64,000 nt of DNA, taken from assembly GCA_965228975.1 (NCBI GenBank), contig OZ245851.1, positions 4,712,001 through 4,776,000 of the forward strand. Reading direction: 5' to 3'. Each line of letters opens with the position of its first letter. Positions within the stretch are counted from its first letter, which is position 1. Shown here one piece after another: positions 27,933 through 36,551 of the stretch. Source of the stretch: JAJFJD01 sp965228975. Its GTDB lineage: Bacteria > Pseudomonadota > Alphaproteobacteria > UBA8366. A program made the position numbers and the translations under genes. Under the pieces are notes generated by a model. That model worked only from the letters and a program-made list of their open reading frames with translations, had not been told where the DNA came from and did no database searches.

Positions 27933-28236
27933 ATTGCGAGTGTCTTTTCCGGCTACTCTCAGAAATTGCCGCGTTTATGATTGATGTCTGTTGATCCCTG
28001 AGGAACGGACATCCCAATTTCAGCGAACCAAATGGTCGCTTTACGCGCAGGTCGGTCATCAAAGAAATACGGTTTCAGCAGAATCGGGGACGAGGCCGGT
28101 TCCCGAGAGACGGTCCCGACGGACTTTAGCTTGAGGGCTTGCCCTGCTGGGCGGCGCGCAGGCGGCTGAAGCATTGCTCGACCGGTTCGACGCCGGGGAT
28201 GCGCTTGCGCAGCTCCAGCAGCCGCACTTGATTTTC
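27933..28236. repeat. Left copy of a diverged ~300-bp direct repeat
   Basis: This stretch aligns in the same orientation with 33313-33625. Shared blocks include TGATCCCT-AGGAACG-ACATCCCA, ACGCGCAGGTCGGT, GAGGGCTTGCCCT and a 37-bp identical core (28163-28199 versus 33556-33592). It fills most of the 412-bp gap 27917-28328, which otherwise holds no gene. The right copy includes the 3' end of the intact lipoprotein gene at 33519, so this copy carries a gene fragment. Confidence 0.8.
28126..28236 (-). pseudogene. 3' fragment of the lipoprotein gene at 33519-33962
   Basis: Read on the minus strand, this encodes about 35 residues (QVRLLELRKRIPGVEPVEQC..., ending GKPSS and TAA) that match the C-terminus of the intact lipoprotein with a few substitutions. 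Similarity stops abruptly upstream of about 28236; signal peptide, lipobox and core are absent. It is a truncated duplicate, not a functional gene. Confidence 0.75.
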
Positions 28237-28328
28237 GGATTTTACCCAAGACAGGCCTTCGGCAGGGCCGGCCATCCTGTGCCGGGATTCGTCGAAATCA
28301 ATCAAACGGCGCAAATCTCAATGGCAGG

Positions 28329-29489
28329 TCATTCGCTGAGTTCGGCGCGGGCATAGAGCCTGACGGCATTGTCCCAAAATAGCTTCCGCTTTCGTTCATC
28401 GGACATCTTCCAGCCAAGAACAGTTTCAACCGATTTTGGGAACCAGCTCTCGCCGTGCGGATAGTCGGACGCATACATCAGGATATCCTCGCCAAGCAGA
28501 TCGATCACCGAGTTGGTGAGCGCTTCGCCCTCGGGAATTTCGATGCTCTGAAAATAGCGTCCGGATTTGACGTAATCGCTTGGCATTCGCTGCAAGTCGT
28601 CGGGCAAGGCGGCCCGAATCGTACGTGCATGCTCGTCCGTTCGTGCCATCCAGAATGGCAGCCAGCTATGACCCGCCTCGAGCGTGCCGATGCGGATTTC
28701 GGGATAGCGATCCATGACGCCGCTGCCGATCAGCGAAGCCATGTTGCGCATGCCACACCATGGATGCGACGCCGAGCGCTGAAGGAAAAGGTTTTCCCAA
28801 TTGTCCGTTCCGCCGGGTGCGTAGGGCGGCATGACCGTAAACGTGTGAAGTGTTATGGCAAGGTCGAATTCGGCCGCCGCCTGCCAGATCGGTTCCAGGT
28901 CGGGATGATCGAGCGGCATGTCTTTCGGTGCGTAGACAAGGATCCCCCAGGCCCAACGCGATCTGCCCCAACGCTCGATCTCCTCGATCGAGGCTCCCAC
29001 ATTCCGGGCCGTGCACAGGACGACCCCGCCGATCCGGTTCGGATAGGCCCCGCAGTAGTCATTCATCCAGCGGTGGTAGGCGGCGTACATGTTGGTTTCG
29101 AGGCCGATGTCATCCGACAACGTCCAAGTGCCGAACCAACCGGACGGCAAGGTTAGATTTACGTCGACCCCTTCGAGGTCCATATCGGCGATCCGCGCCG
29201 CTGGATCGTCGTCCACTTTCGGGGATGGTTCGCGGCCCTTATGGGCCCCGGTGAATCCGGCCATGTAGCCGCCTGGCGTCTCTGCCGCCTTGGCTGTTCC
29301 GAGTTGCCGCCGGTAGCGGCGCTGACCGCGGGTATAGGTTACATGCCCCGTACGGTGGTGGGCCTGCTTGTATGGTTCCCATTCGGCGAGAGATGCTTTT
29401 GTGGCGGCATCGAGATACGGGTCGAGAATATCCACAAAGGGTCCCACATGCGTATCCGAATCGAAGATCTTGAAGCCGGCGCGCGCCAT
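28329..29489 (-). CDS. Amidohydrolase-2 (ACMSD-like) family metal-dependent hydrolase
   Basis: 386 aa from ATG 29489 with GGAGG five nt upstream (a GTG at 29495 is less likely). TIM-barrel amidohydrolase with FDSDTHVG near the start (DxH metal motif), LAITLHTF (His on strand 5), LEAGHSWLPFW and the C-terminal Asp in LMYASDYPHGES. Relatives decarboxylate or hydrolyse aromatic and carboxylated compounds. The substrate is unknown. It is the last gene of a four-gene minus-strand operon, 31 nt after the PEP-mutase-like gene, inside the direct-repeat-flanked module. Confidence 0.88.
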   Translation of the reverse strand: MARAGFKIFDSDTHVGPFVDILDPYLDAATKASLAEWEPYKQAHHRTGHVTYTRGQRRYRRQLGTAKAAETPGGYMAGFTGAHKGREPSPKVDDDPAARIADMDLEGVDVNLTLPSGWFGTWTLSDDIGLETNMYAAYHRWMNDYCGAYPNRIGGVVLCTARNVGASIEEIERWGRSRWAWGILVYAPKDMPLDHPDLEPIWQAAAEFDLAITLHTFTVMPPYAPGGTDNWENLFLQRSASHPWCGMRNMASLIGSGVMDRYPEIRIGTLEAGHSWLPFWMARTDEHARTIRAALPDDLQRMPSDYVKSGRYFQSIEIPEGEALTNSVIDLLGEDILMYASDYPHGESWFPKSVETVLGWKMSDERKRKLFWDNAVRLYARAELSE

Positions 29490-29520
29490 TGGCACCTCCT
29501 ATCCCCGGGCAGGATGCTGC

Positions 29521-30486
29521 CTACCCTCCATTGTCATTGCTGTCATTCGACGAACGGTATTTTGCAAGTGCCGTCCCGGTAAAATAATGTTCTTCCAGCA
29601 AACGCTGTTTGTCCGGCCCTTCGCCGTCCGGCCCCACGCCTGGAATCGGGTAAGGGGCGTTCTTGCGGCGTTCCGAAAAATCGTCCCAGGCGCGAATGCC
29701 CCTCGCCTGAAAATCCTCCATAAAATCCCAAAGCGCGGCCCAGGTCACATGATGGGTAAATCCGGGATACCAGGCAATCGTCACTCCGAGGGCCAGGTGT
29801 TCCTCCAAACCCAAAAAGCGCGGCAGCTTGCCCTTCATGAAAGAGAAGGGCCCCTTGACGACGGCGCGTGCCCGCTCGATCTCAGCCGTCGAATGAGGCG
29901 ATTCCAGCTGCACCCAATCGACGCCCGCCTCTTGTTCGTAGGCGGCCAGCCGGGTAAGGCAGTCATCGAGATCGCTATTCGCGGCGTCGCGCGCGTAGCA
30001 CTGCGCCATCACGACGAAATCGGGATCGAGTTCGTTTTTCATGTCGACAGCAGCCCGGTACCGCGCGATTGCTTGTTCGATCGGGACGACCTCCACGCCG
30101 GCGCTCTGGGTCTTGCGTTTGCCCTCGATCGGTTGGTCGTCTATCCGGACGCCGGCGATCCCAGCGCGGATGCAGTCCCGAACCATGCGGCGTACCGCCA
30201 TAACGCCGCCATGTCCCGTGTCTCCATCCATAATAATCGGGAAGTCGACGCTATCGGCTATCCAGCCCGCAATGGTGACGCATTCGTTCAGGGTTGCCGT
30301 GCCGACATCCGCGAGTCCGGTATAGGCGCCAACGACGCCGCCGGTCCCGACGAACCCGCATTCCGCGCCCGCGGCCTCCATAATTCTGGCGTGCGCGGCC
30401 GTCGGCGGATGCAGCACGACCAACACCTTGTCCGTGCGGTGGATTAGTTTCTGCAAACGCTTGGACGGCTTGTTTTCTGACGTCAC
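29521..30486 (-). CDS. Isocitrate lyase/PEP mutase superfamily enzyme lacking the lyase Cys
   Basis: 321 aa from GTG 30486, with GAAAGG six nt upstream; GTG 30522 has none. A beta/alpha barrel: MDGDTGHGG (residues 87-94) binds the substrate and Mg. In methylisocitrate and isocitrate lyases the mobile lid reads KRCGH or KKCGH with a catalytic Cys. Here it reads GKRKTQS (about 122-128), so the Cys is gone and a different reaction is expected (PEP-mutase, phosphonopyruvate-hydrolase or oxaloacetate-decarboxylase-like). It lies between the PrpD-like and amidohydrolase genes, so it probably acts on a small carboxylic acid. Confidence 0.85.
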   Translation of the reverse strand: MTSENKPSKRLQKLIHRTDKVLVVLHPPTAAHARIMEAAGAECGFVGTGGVVGAYTGLADVGTATLNECVTIAGWIADSVDFPIIMDGDTGHGGVMAVRRMVRDCIRAGIAGVRIDDQPIEGKRKTQSAGVEVVPIEQAIARYRAAVDMKNELDPDFVVMAQCYARDAANSDLDDCLTRLAAYEQEAGVDWVQLESPHSTAEIERARAVVKGPFSFMKGKLPRFLGLEEHLALGVTIAWYPGFTHHVTWAALWDFMEDFQARGIRAWDDFSERRKNAPYPIPGVGPDGEGPDKQRLLEEHYFTGTALAKYRSSNDSNDNGG

Positions 30487-30613
30487 GGACAGCCTTTCGA
30501 GGCATGCAAACCACTGTTCCACCCATGATATCGCATGCGGGGAAAACGAGAAAATTCTGTTCGTGTGTCAGAGGGCGGACCGCGATTGTGAGCGCAATTG
30601 CACCCGCTACAGG

Positions 30614-32008
30614 CTAGTTCAACCCGCTCAGGAGCTCGGTTGCGTCGGCCATTTCTTCTAGGGTGGCGATATTTTCGACCATTCGGTCCACGGTGCCCGG
30701 TTCCAGCTCAACAAAGGACATGCAGTCCCGGAACTTGGCCTCGATCTCCGCCCAGCCGACGGGCTCGTTCGCGTCGCCGGGTACGCTGTGCACCTGACAG
30801 GAACGCGTATCGCCGTTCTTGAGCCGCACCTCAACCGTCGGCATGAGCGAGTTCGACGTTGGGTCGGGCCTGTATTGGATACGCTCTGCCATAGCCAGCA
30901 CGGCCGGATCGCTCAATCCTTCGGGCGTATAGTCCCGCAAGGTGACGTTGCCGTTTGTCATGGCGACTGCGGATGTAAACGGAACGCTGTATTTGGCGTC
31001 GATCGCCGCTTGCGGCCGGCGTTTCGATTCGATTGGCGTGGAGAGCAGTTGCGTTGCTTGACTGCCGCCCACGATGTCGACTTGTTCTACAGCTTCCGGC
31101 TCGAGACCGTCGCGGCGCAATTGCAAAATCGCAGCGGTGCATGGCCGAATATGCGCGCAATGCGGCCAAACCTTGAAGCCATGCGATTCAAGGACGGGAA
31201 AACGGGTGCCCAGTTCGCCGACGAGCGCTTGCCAATCTGGCGTTTCGTCTCGCACATAGGTTTTGAAGAAGCCATATTTTCCCTCGATAACCGCCTTGGA
31301 GCCGATAATGCCTCTTTGAGCCAAATCGGCCGCGAGTATCGCGCCTTGCCCGCAAAAGCCGGCCTGCATCGCGCGCAAATCCGTCGATTCGTCGACCGCC
31401 ATTTGACGGCTGCCGGCGGTTTGGGTGAATGCGTTGCCGAATGCGTTTTCCATTTGGTCTGCGTCGAGGCCTAGTACATGGCCCGCCGTCGCACTGCCGG
31501 CGATATAGCCAAGCAGTTGTGTGGCGAACCATCCTTCGTTCGATATCCACTGCGGAATCGTAATTGCAGCGCCGAGGCGGGCCATGACATCCATGCCGGC
31601 GGCGACCGCTGTAATGAACTCTTTTCCGCCGATGCCTCCTTGCCGTTCGGCCAGAGCGAATGCGACGGGAATCGTTACAATGCTCAAATGGCCCGTTTTG
31701 GCGACATCGTCATAATCCAGCATATGGCCGAGGCTGCCATTGACGAAGACGGCCGCGCCGGCCGGCGCCTTAAAGCCGAACCCTAGGAGGGTGCTTTCGG
31801 CCTTACCGCCGCACTCGCGCACATAATCGGCGAGGTCTTTCCCTTTCGGCGAAAGGCAGCTTGCGCCGAGCGTGACGCCCAACGTGTCGAGAATGCATCG
31901 TTTGGTTAAGGCAATCAGTTCTTCCGGCAGCATCTCATATGTAAGGCCTGCCGCATGTACGGCCAGTTTACGGGTAGCACCACGTTGTAAATCTGAATTT
32001 CTCGTCAT
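30614..32008 (-). CDS. MmgE/PrpD family protein (2-methylcitrate dehydratase-like)
   Basis: 464 aa. Typical PrpD features: ALTKRCILDTLGVTLGAS, GSLGHMLDYDDVAKTGHLS with the active-site region, AGSATAGHVLGLD and KVWPHCAHIRP. Members dehydrate 2-methylcitrate, isomerise aconitate-like acids, or act in itaconate and other metabolism. No methylcitrate synthase is nearby, so the substrate remains open. Its ATG overlaps the CapA-like stop (ATGA), showing coupling. It is AT-richer than the core genes around it. Confidence 0.92.
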   Translation of the reverse strand: MTRNSDLQRGATRKLAVHAAGLTYEMLPEELIALTKRCILDTLGVTLGASCLSPKGKDLADYVRECGGKAESTLLGFGFKAPAGAAVFVNGSLGHMLDYDDVAKTGHLSIVTIPVAFALAERQGGIGGKEFITAVAAGMDVMARLGAAITIPQWISNEGWFATQLLGYIAGSATAGHVLGLDADQMENAFGNAFTQTAGSRQMAVDESTDLRAMQAGFCGQGAILAADLAQRGIIGSKAVIEGKYGFFKTYVRDETPDWQALVGELGTRFPVLESHGFKVWPHCAHIRPCTAAILQLRRDGLEPEAVEQVDIVGGSQATQLLSTPIESKRRPQAAIDAKYSVPFTSAVAMTNGNVTLRDYTPEGLSDPAVLAMAERIQYRPDPTSNSLMPTVEVRLKNGDTRSCQVHSVPGDANEPVGWAEIEAKFRDCMSFVELEPGTVDRMVENIATLEEMADATELLSGLN

Positions 32009-33123
32009 GGGTCAATTCGAACCTCGTCGCCGTCTACGGTAAATCGGTGTGCAAAGCCATCCGATGCCCATTCCATGTAACGCACGGCATCGTCGAAGCG
32101 CGCGTCGCCATTGCGAAGAACTTCCGGCCGGTATTTACGGTCAATCAACATAGGGATAAAGGAAACCGACCTGACGCCGTCTTTGGCGAAGATGGCCTTC
32201 GCCATCAGCGTCCGCTTCGCGTCCGCGCCGTATGGCAACAGCGGGTAATCTGGATCCTGGTCGGCGTAGTTGCGAATGGCGCCGACCTTCCAGGGCTCTT
32301 CCTGCCACCGGAACGAAGGTTCAGGCTTCGTCATGCAGAAATTACTCAGGCTGTAGAAGCAGACTTTGCCTTTATACGTTTCGATCGCTTTCGGTACATG
32401 GGCATGATGGCCGAGGATAAGGTCCGCGCCAGCGTCAATCGCGTGATGGGCCGCCTCGACCTGATAGTCGGCGATCAAACGCGGGGCCCACAGAAGACCC
32501 CAATGAAAGGCAACGACGACGATATCCGCCTGCGTCCGCAACATCGCGATGTCTTCGGCGATCATTGCAAGGTGTTCCGGGGACGCCTTGGAGGTCGCGC
32601 GGGGAGGAAAGTTGGGGCCGCGGTCCTCGATGGCCGACGTCGCGCTCAGCGGCGCAATGCCGATCTTGTCCGGCCCCGCTTCGCCGCCTTCGGGGATAAC
32701 AGAACAATATCCGAGGAAACCAACTTTGATTCCCTTCCGCTCGACAACAGCCGGCATGCGCGCTTCAGCCAAGTTTTTGCCCGCACCGGTTACCTGAATG
32801 CCCTTACTTAAGATCAGTGCGCGCGTATCGAGAAGTGGTTCCGGCCCGAAATCGTACATATGGTTGTTGGCGAGAGTTACGGCATCGAAGCCGCATTGAT
32901 CGAAAATCGCCGCCATCTCCGGCGGCTGGCACCCATGGGGATATTCCTTATTGATCGTCCCACGCGTTGAATATTGCCGCTCACAATTGCCAAACCGAAT
33001 ATCCACCGACCGCAATGTCGGCAGTGCCAATTCGCAATACTGGTCCGCCGGTCCATGCACTGGCCCCACATCGCCCACGCCTAAGAACGAAATTTCCGGG
33101 TCAGCCGAAACCGCTCCCAACAT
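32005..33123 (-). CDS. CapA family (PGA_cap) metallophosphatase-fold protein
   Basis: 372 aa, with GAGAGG upstream of ATG 33123. It lacks a signal peptide or membrane helix, unlike capsule-linked CapA. Family motifs are ISFLGVGDVGPVHG, FGNCERQYS, VTLANNHMYDFG, VVVAFHWGL and LILGHHAHVPKAIE, which supply the metal-binding Asp, Asn and His residues. As first gene of an operon with PrpD-like, PEP-mutase-like and amidohydrolase genes, it more likely handles a small substrate than poly-glutamate. That last point is inference from context. Confidence 0.88.
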   Translation of the reverse strand: MLGAVSADPEISFLGVGDVGPVHGPADQYCELALPTLRSVDIRFGNCERQYSTRGTINKEYPHGCQPPEMAAIFDQCGFDAVTLANNHMYDFGPEPLLDTRALILSKGIQVTGAGKNLAEARMPAVVERKGIKVGFLGYCSVIPEGGEAGPDKIGIAPLSATSAIEDRGPNFPPRATSKASPEHLAMIAEDIAMLRTQADIVVVAFHWGLLWAPRLIADYQVEAAHHAIDAGADLILGHHAHVPKAIETYKGKVCFYSLSNFCMTKPEPSFRWQEEPWKVGAIRNYADQDPDYPLLPYGADAKRTLMAKAIFAKDGVRSVSFIPMLIDRKYRPEVLRNGDARFDDAVRYMEWASDGFAHRFTVDGDEVRIDP

Positions 33124-33312
33124 TATTAACTACCTCTCGAAAAAAGCACTCTCACAGTGTTGTGTTTGAAATGCAGGCTCGGTGACGTCGGCTTCCTACA
33201 ATTACAGTTCCCTGGGCAAATCAGCCCCTATGGATTCGCCGTACGGAAGTTTACGGCATCGTCGGATTGCTGGCCAAACCCGGCTGTCGTCAGTGGATCG
33301 CAAACGGACAGG

Positions 33313-33625
33313 ATTGCGCGTCATCTCGATGTCTGATTCCGGCGATTCTCGGAAATCGCCGCGCCTATGATCAATGTCCGCTGATCCCTCAGGAACGAAC
33401 ATCCCAAAACCTCATCAAACCGAAATGTCGCCTCACGCGCAGGTCGGTGAGCAAAAGCCGTTCGGTTTGGGCAGGGCCAGGGACAAGGTCCGTCTTGAAG
33501 GGGCGGTCCCGAGGGACCTTAGCTCGAGGGCTTGCCCTGGCGGGCGGCGCGGAGACGGCTGAAGCATTGCTCGACCGGTTCGACGCCGGGGACGCGCTCG
33601 CGCAGCTCCACATGCCGGACCTGGC
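33313..33625. repeat. Right copy of the diverged direct repeat
   Basis: This aligns with 27933-28236. It begins in the 395-bp gap 33124-33518 and runs into the last 35 codons of the lipoprotein gene. The gap part also holds an 8-bp inverted repeat (CGGCGATT 33340-33347, AATCGCCG 33354-33361), whose left arm is degraded in the left copy. The rest of the gap (33124-33312) shows nothing beyond the expected promoter region of the CapA-like operon. Confidence 0.8.
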
Positions 33626-33962
33626 TGTCGTCGTTCTTGCCGTAGAGGAAGAGGTCGAGAACGCAATTCTCGGCGCGGTATTGCCAGATTTGCGCCGGCC
33701 CGTCGCGGCGCACGAAATCAGGCGCACCCATGATCGGCAACAGCCGTTGCGGCCCGTATCCGAGGAATTCCTCCGGATCATACAGCACCGCGCGGGCCGT
33801 CTTCTTGCCCTGCGGATCGCTGGCCTCGCCCGTCCCGGCCGCGCCGGCTTGCCCGTTTGCGCCGCCCGCCGTCCTATCCTGACCGGTCGTGGTGCAGGCG
33901 CCGAGCAGGGCGAGCGCGAAGACCAGCGCCGCGGCCTTCGAAATAGAAGACGACCTAGGCAC
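33519..33962 (-). CDS. Small lipoprotein of unknown function
   Basis: 147 aa from GTG 33962, overlapping the bactofilin stop by 8 nt. The signal ends LFALALLGAC-type lipobox (ALALLGACTTT), followed by a Gly/Ala linker. A compact domain then shows LGYGPQRLLPIMGAPDFVRRDGPAQIWQYRAENCVLDLFLY, reminiscent of SmpA/OmlA-like folds. The C-terminus EQCFSRLRAA supplies a second Cys. Coupling to bactofilin suggests an envelope role. Its 3' end is duplicated at 28126-28236. Confidence 0.75.
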   Translation of the reverse strand: MPRSSSISKAAALVFALALLGACTTTGQDRTAGGANGQAGAAGTGEASDPQGKKTARAVLYDPEEFLGYGPQRLLPIMGAPDFVRRDGPAQIWQYRAENCVLDLFLYGKNDDSQVRHVELRERVPGVEPVEQCFSRLRAARQGKPSS

Positions 33963-34479
33963 GGAGGTCGGATTCACGGTCCAGCGACGACGTGTCTTCG
34001 ACGACGGTGGGTTGCGTATACCCGGCGATATTTTCCGGGCCGGGCAGTTGCGCCGTCTCGGACTCGGCCAGCACCTGAATGTCGCCGGCGATCTGGCCGC
34101 CGCGTTCGATCTCCAGTTCGGCATACCGGATTTGCCCGGTGACGCAGCCCGTCCGGCGAACGATAAGCCGTCCGCGCACCAGCAGATCGCCGTCGAAACG
34201 GCCCTTGATCTCGGCCACGTCGATTTCCACGCTGCCTTCGAACGTGCCGGTTTCGCTGATTTCGAAGCGGCGGCTGTCGCGCAGCGATGCCTTGACCTTG
34301 CCTTCGACGATCAAGACGTCGCAGTCGGTGATCTCGCCGTTCAGCGAGATGTCGCGTCCGACGACGAGTTTCTTGTTGCCTTCGCCGTGCAGCCCGTCCT
34401 GGTGCCCGCTACTGGGCAATCCCACGACCCGCCGCGCCAGTTCCGAAGGAAATTGCGGGGGTTTGTGATCTTCGGCCAT
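33955..34479 (-). CDS. Bactofilin (polymer-forming cytoskeletal protein)
   Basis: 174 aa. A right-handed beta-helix core (about 35-140) with the bactofilin pattern: KKLVVGRDISLNGEITDCDVLIVEGKVKA, GTFEGSVEIDVAEIKGRFDGDLLVRGRLIVRRTG and GQIRYAELEIERGGQIAGDI. Disordered tails flank it. Bactofilins self-assemble at the membrane without nucleotide and localise cell-wall enzymes. It is translationally coupled to the downstream small lipoprotein, a candidate partner. Confidence 0.92.
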   Translation of the reverse strand: MAEDHKPPQFPSELARRVVGLPSSGHQDGLHGEGNKKLVVGRDISLNGEITDCDVLIVEGKVKASLRDSRRFEISETGTFEGSVEIDVAEIKGRFDGDLLVRGRLIVRRTGCVTGQIRYAELEIERGGQIAGDIQVLAESETAQLPGPENIAGYTQPTVVEDTSSLDRESDLRA

Positions 34480-34681
34480 GTGGTTTCCCTATGCGTCCCA
34501 AATGAAAAATGGGTTCATTGATTGGTAGGGAATCACGCGCAAACAACGGCCTGACGCGTCGTCACCCTACGCAATTCGATATTGGTATGACTATACGATG
34601 TTTCGATGAGGCTGACACGAACTGAATCGTGACAATGCCGTGTTTGGGGCGTGTCTGGCGTGTGTCCGGGGCGTGACGGCG

Positions 34682-35401
34682 CTAATTGTGATCGAGTCGC
34701 TTCATCGACATCCGCTGATAGACATGGACCATGAAGGCGGTGCCCAGGACCGGCGTCAACAGGTTCACCACGGGAATCGTCATTAGCAGAACCAGCGCCA
34801 TGCCGGCGAGCTGCAACCGGCCCCGGTGGCTCCGGCGCAGCCGTTTCACGTCGCCGGGCGCGAGCCGCCGTTGCGCGACCAGTTCGAAATACTCCCGGCT
34901 CACCAGATAACCGTTCACCATGTAGAACAGCACCAGGTTCAGCGGCGGCACGAAGAACAACAGGATGTAGAACGGCAGCGCAATGAGATTCAGCGCTACG
35001 ACCACCAGCGCGAATTTCACCGTCGAAATAACGACTTCCGACAAAGACTGGTCCCGCGCCGGCGGCAGGGCGGGATAGTGCCGCGCCTCGACGGCGTCTG
35101 CGACCGCATCCAAAAAGAAGCCGACGATCACCGTCACCACGGCGGGAAACAGCATCAGCGTCAGTACCAGCAAGGTGCCGATGAACAGGAATCCGGCCAG
35201 CCAGTCGAAAACCTCGCCCAATTTTTCCTGAAGCCAGGGCACGCCGGGAATCGCGTCCGCCGGCACGGTGGTCGCGATCCACCACAGCGTGAACCACAAC
35301 ACGATGAACAACAGCAGCGATAGGCCGATGCTGAGCCACAAAACGCGGCGCAGCTTGGGATCGCCGAGCTGTCCGACCGCTTTGGAAAATTGGGAAATCA
35401 T
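34682..35401 (-). CDS. EI24 domain (CysZ-like) integral membrane protein
   Basis: 239 aa with about five hydrophobic helices (residues 24-48, 68-98, 125-160, 195-225). The EI24/CysZ domain is recognisable by LPFYILLFFVPPLNLVLFYMVNGYLVSREYFELVAQRR. CysZ transports sulfate, but alphaproteobacterial EI24 proteins are mostly unassigned. No sulfate genes are adjacent. Confidence 0.85.
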   Translation of the reverse strand: MISQFSKAVGQLGDPKLRRVLWLSIGLSLLLFIVLWFTLWWIATTVPADAIPGVPWLQEKLGEVFDWLAGFLFIGTLLVLTLMLFPAVVTVIVGFFLDAVADAVEARHYPALPPARDQSLSEVVISTVKFALVVVALNLIALPFYILLFFVPPLNLVLFYMVNGYLVSREYFELVAQRRLAPGDVKRLRRSHRGRLQLAGMALVLLMTIPVVNLLTPVLGTAFMVHVYQRMSMKRLDHN

Positions 35402-35518
35402 GCCGTTTCTTTACAAGTCTCGCCGCGGGGCCGCAAGCGGTGCCGCCCGTTCGGGGTATCCGCTGCGGTATCGGGTTTATATGTGTTGATCGGATCGGCG
35501 GATTCAATATCCCGCTCT

Positions 35519-36379
35519 CTACCGGCGGGTGACCGCGCCGCCCAGCAGGCAGCCGATGGCGCGGCCGCCGGCGAATCCCAGGCGGATGTCGATCCGCGAC
35601 AGGCTGCCCATCGCCCGGCCCTGTATGATCCGGATCGGGGCGCCGGACCGCGCGACGAGACCGTTTTCCAACAACCCGAAAGCCAACGCGGCCGCCGCGA
35701 TGCCGGTCGCCGCGTCTTCCGGATAGCCGGAGGACCGCGGGAACTGCCGGGCGTCGAAGGTCTGCGCGTCCCGGTCCAGCACGGCATAGGGATACAGCCC
35801 GGTCGAGCCGATGGCGGCGCAGGCCGGCTCGATGGCCGACGGATCGGGCACCAGGGCATTCAGTGCATCGGCGTCCTTCATCGGCACCAGCGTCTTGACC
35901 CGCGACGTCACCGCGTTCTGGACCGGAAGGTCGAGCAGAAGGTCCCGTGAAACGCCGAGCGCTTTCAGCACGATGGCTTCGTCCGCCGCGTCCAGCGACC
36001 GCACCTTTCCCGCCGGCTGCGTGATCTCGATGGCGGGCGCGCCGTCCGCACCGGTCGCGATGAATCCGGTCACCGCCCCGCTCGCCGTGTGAATTCGGGC
36101 CTCGCCGTCGTCGAGATGCCCCTCCGACGCCAGCAGCCACAACGCCCCGACCGTCGCGTGGCCGCACATCTCCATCTCGTGGTTCGGGACCCAGAAGCGG
36201 AAGGCGTGGTCGAAGTCGTCGGTCGGCGGCGGCAGGACGAATCCGCTCTCATGGCCATGGGTTTGCGCGACGGCCTGCATGTCGGCCTCCGCCATGGCGC
36301 TTGCGTCCAGGACAATCGGGCAGGGATTGCCGCCCTGTCCGTTATGGGTAAACACATGAACCATCTCGACTTTCGTCAT
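35519..36379 (-). CDS. PhzF family isomerase/epimerase-like protein
   Basis: 286 aa from ATG 36379 (GAGG nine nt upstream). Diaminopimelate-epimerase-like double fold: VHVFTHNGQGGNPCPIVLDA, HGHESGFVLPP with the catalytic-type Glu, FWVPNHEMEMCGHATVGALWLLA, and the C-terminal repeat RIDIRLGFAGGRAIGCLLGG. PhzF isomerises a phenazine precursor, but most homologues are outside phenazine clusters and have unknown substrates, as here. Confidence 0.92.
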   Translation of the reverse strand: MTKVEMVHVFTHNGQGGNPCPIVLDASAMAEADMQAVAQTHGHESGFVLPPPTDDFDHAFRFWVPNHEMEMCGHATVGALWLLASEGHLDDGEARIHTASGAVTGFIATGADGAPAIEITQPAGKVRSLDAADEAIVLKALGVSRDLLLDLPVQNAVTSRVKTLVPMKDADALNALVPDPSAIEPACAAIGSTGLYPYAVLDRDAQTFDARQFPRSSGYPEDAATGIAAAALAFGLLENGLVARSGAPIRIIQGRAMGSLSRIDIRLGFAGGRAIGCLLGGAVTRR

Positions 36380-36551
36380 CGCTTGCGGCCTCTTCGTTTC
36401 ATCGCGGCGGCGCACGATACGCAAAGCCGCGGCGGGACGAAAGGCCGATTTCACAAGTTCGCGACCGGGCCACGATTTCGATGCAAAACCACCCTACCCG
36501 GGTATAGAGTCCCGCCCCTTACCCGCAAGGGATAGGCGGAAAGGTCGCGGC

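Noticed and set aside
33202..33402. Minus-strand 66-codon frame in the right repeat
   Set aside because: It arises from the repeat element, has no ribosome site and is broken in the left copy.
27917..33518. The repeat-flanked module as a transposon or integrative element
   Set aside because: No transposase, integrase, terminal inverted repeats or short target duplication were found. It is reported only as a repeat-flanked module.
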